Assembly (NCBI GenBank): GCA_001820655.1
Contig: MHQM01000042.1
Coordinates: forward strand, 1-7,652
Direction: 5' to 3'
DNA from: Candidatus Sungbacteria bacterium RIFCSPHIGHO2_02_FULL_52_23
Lineage (GTDB): Bacteria; Patescibacteriota; Minisyncoccia; Sungbacterales; HO2-52-23
Length of the DNA: 7,652 bases
Shown: piece by piece, positions 6,645 through 7,652 of the stretch
How positions within the stretch are numbered: position 1 is the first letter of the stretch
How the letters are laid out: every line of letters starts with the position of its first letter
The notes under the pieces: model-generated
What the model was told of the DNA's origin: nothing
What the model saw: only the letters and a program-made list of their open reading frames with translations
Database searches by the model: none
Made by a program: the position numbers and the translations under genes

Positions 6645-6673
6645 AGTATACGGCTGATCTCCATGCTAAACAA
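6645..6673 (-). promoter_or_regulatory. candidate promoter of the deacylase-murD unit, leaderless
   Basis: TTGTTT (6673-6668) and TATACT (6650-6645) on the minus strand are separated by exactly 17 bases. The -10 is a 5/6 match; the -35 keeps only TTG (3/6). A start point about 7 bases downstream falls at the GTG 6640 / ATG 6637 start itself. This fits the lack of a Shine-Dalgarno and would give a leaderless mRNA. The position just after the putative terminator of the upstream gene supports a new transcription unit here. Confidence 0.45.
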
Positions 6674-6700
6674 ATACGCACACATCCGCACAATTGAGAA

Positions 6701-6728
6701 GCCCGCCGGACCCATGGGGTCGGCGGGC
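6701..6728 (-). terminator. GC-rich hairpin after the membrane-protein gene
   Basis: GCCCGCCG (6701-6708) pairs with CGGCGGGC (6721-6728) and ACCC (6710-6713) pairs with GGGT (6717-6720), with one bulged G and a 3-base loop: 12 base pairs, very GC-rich. It begins seven bases after the stop codon (6738-6736). On the minus strand it is followed by TTCTCAATTG, only a weak U-tract, so termination may be partial. The placement between a stop codon and a new promoter-like pair favours a terminator. Confidence 0.6.
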
Positions 6729-6735
6729 GTTTGGG

Positions 6736-7581
6736 TTAGCGGGGCGGCATTATACCAGCCCCCTCTTTATCTCGCGCGGCTAGCTCCTCCAAAGCCGCGA
6801 TCTCTCCTGTTTGTAGAAAAAGCTCCTGCGCGGTGAAGTTCCAGTCCGCCTGCCATTGCTCCATCACTGGCGCATATGCGACGGAGCCTTTCTCCGAATC
6901 ATGACCCGCCTGTAGTGGGTCATGATCACGATACTCCTGCAGGTGATCCCGCATGTCGCCGATCAGCACGTCGCGCATAGTCTTGGCATCAACGTCAGTG
7001 CCAAGATCCGCAGGCGTGAGATTTGCCGTCTGCATGACCAGGAGCAAGACTTTCATAAGCTCATGCCCGTCGTGGAAACTCCATGGGCTCAAGGTCGCGA
7101 GTGCACAAAGATGCAAACGGCTGGATCGTCGAAACGTGAATGTCTGATACAAGCTCTGCGCCACCACGAGCGCATAATTCCGCACCTCCGACCCCGTCAT
7201 CTTCGGCAGATTGGTGTCTACCGATAGCTCGCCCGCGGGTACCTCGGCCTTTGCCCTGTCTGCATTGCGTTCTACAAACGCGATGCCTCGGCAAAGATCC
7301 TCAAAAAACTCCTCGTGCCCCCCTCCGCGGATATCTACGACCCACTGCGGATATGGGTCAGGCACTTTCTCCGCGGCGTGTGGCGCCTCCGATGCCACAT
7401 TGAGCGACACCTGCGGCAGATAGTACCCGACGACCGCAAGACCCCCCACCCACATTGCGACAATCGCCGTCACGACGTAGGCCGTTGCGTGATACCTCTT
7501 GCTCCGCCTGCTAGCCGCTATGGATGGCTCCGACTGCGTCTTGTCCGCCCCGCCATACCCATCATACTCATTTCCTGCCAT
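6736..7581 (-). CDS. hypothetical single-pass membrane-anchored protein
   Basis: 281 residues; I do not recognise the family. Residues 1-24 are polar. RRSKR (25-29) precedes one hydrophobic segment at about 34-54 (TAYVV...VVGYYL), so by the positive-inside rule the N-terminus is cytoplasmic and residues 55-281 are outside. No lipobox or cleavable signal site is clear. The outer part looks mostly alpha-helical and acidic, with two Cys (97 and 159) and a His-rich, Asp-rich stretch (RDHLQEYRDHD, 211-221). Residues 219-228 are encoded by a perfect inverted repeat. The start is well supported: AAGGAG lies 7 bases before ATG 7581. The gene is bounded by hairpins on both sides and appears to be its own transcription unit, so its position beside cell-wall genes need not mean a shared role. 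The frame and the strong ribosome-binding site make it a real gene. Confidence 0.8.
   Translation of the reverse strand: MAGNEYDGYGGADKTQSEPSIAASRRSKRYHATAYVVTAIVAMWVGGLAVVGYYLPQVSLNVASEAPHAAEKVPDPYPQWVVDIRGGGHEEFFEDLCRGIAFVERNADRAKAEVPAGELSVDTNLPKMTGSEVRNYALVVAQSLYQTFTFRRSSRLHLCALATLSPWSFHDGHELMKVLLLVMQTANLTPADLGTDVDAKTMRDVLIGDMRDHLQEYRDHDPLQAGHDSEKGSVAYAPVMEQWQADWNFTAQELFLQTGEIAALEELAARDKEGAGIMPPR
6898..6926. repeat. perfect 10-bp inverted repeat inside the membrane-protein gene
   Basis: ATCATGACCC (6898-6907) and GGGTCATGAT (6917-6926) are exact reverse complements around a 9-base loop. They are translated in frame as the near-symmetric peptide HDPLQAGHD. No relation in sequence to the gltX palindrome is visible. 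Confidence 0.75.
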
Positions 7582-7588
7582 CGTCCAT

Positions 7589-7594
7589 CTCCTT
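7589..7594 (-). promoter_or_regulatory. Shine-Dalgarno of the membrane-protein gene
   Basis: AAGGAG on the minus strand, 7 bases before ATG 7581. It is the best ribosome-binding site in the window. It fixes the start against the ATG at 7588, which is out of frame. Confidence 0.8.
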
Positions 7595-7600
7595 CACATT

Positions 7601-7639
7601 GTAAGAACAAAAACACGATACTCACTATGAGCACCGTGT
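7601..7639 (-). terminator. intrinsic-terminator-like hairpin upstream of the membrane-protein gene
   Basis: On the minus strand ACACGGTGCTCA (7639-7628) and TGAGTATCGTGT (7624-7613) can form 12 continuous RNA pairs, two of them G-U, around a 3-base UAG loop. TTTTGTTCTTAC follows at once. This is the shape of a rho-independent terminator. It probably ends the gene beyond the right edge. If a promoter lies further upstream, it could instead act as a leader attenuator for the gene starting at 7581. Confidence 0.55.
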
Positions 7640-7652
7640 TGCGATTGTATCA

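Noticed and set aside
7644..7652. TGATACAAT as an extended -10 promoter at the right edge
   Set aside because: The -35 would lie outside the window and the start would fall inside the hairpin arm; too little sequence to support it.

Overview
The window reads as one densely packed block of genes, all on the minus strand (transcription runs from high to low coordinates). The gene set, the sequence variants in the Mur proteins and the in-frame GAATTAAGAA-type repeats resemble Candidate Phyla Radiation bacteria (Patescibacteria, perhaps Parcubacteria). This placement rests on recalled family features, not on a search, and no rRNA is present to confirm it. No tRNA, rRNA, CRISPR array or transposase gene is visible.

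Layout in transcription order. (1) 7640-7601: a 12-bp hairpin followed by a T-rich run, then a strong Shine-Dalgarno. (2) 7581-6736: an unrecognised protein with one N-terminal membrane anchor. (3) 6728-6701: a GC-rich hairpin right after its stop, probably a terminator. (4) 6637-5054: an amidohydrolase of the N-acyl-D-amino-acid deacylase type, preceded by a promoter-like pair that would give a leaderless mRNA. (5) 5057-3714: murD, joined to the deacylase by an ATGA stop/start overlap. (6) 3712-3552: an almost perfect long palindrome with 19-bp perfect terminal inverted repeats that fills the whole murD-ftsW gap. (7) 3551-2451: ftsW. (8) 2450-2374: a short AT-rich spacer of tandem and inverted repeats. 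(9) 2373-1243: murG. (10) 1238-1: gltX, which runs off the left edge with its frame open and therefore lacks its C-terminus here.

Together murD, ftsW and murG form a partial dcw-type cell-wall cluster: D-Glu addition to UDP-MurNAc-L-Ala, the septal glycan polymerase, and lipid II synthesis. The deacylase upstream could release a free D-amino acid. Its translational coupling to the D-Glu-adding ligase suggests, as inference only, a D-amino-acid salvage step feeding peptidoglycan synthesis. gltX, which also consumes glutamate (L-Glu), lies four bases after murG.

The main unusual features are small palindromes and repeats. They include the 161-bp MITE-like palindrome touching the ftsW start codon, a 17-bp perfect inverted repeat inside gltX, a 10-bp perfect inverted repeat inside the unknown membrane protein gene, and a low-complexity repeat in murD related to the murG-ftsW spacer. 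The deacylase also lacks the first His of the usual HxH metal motif.
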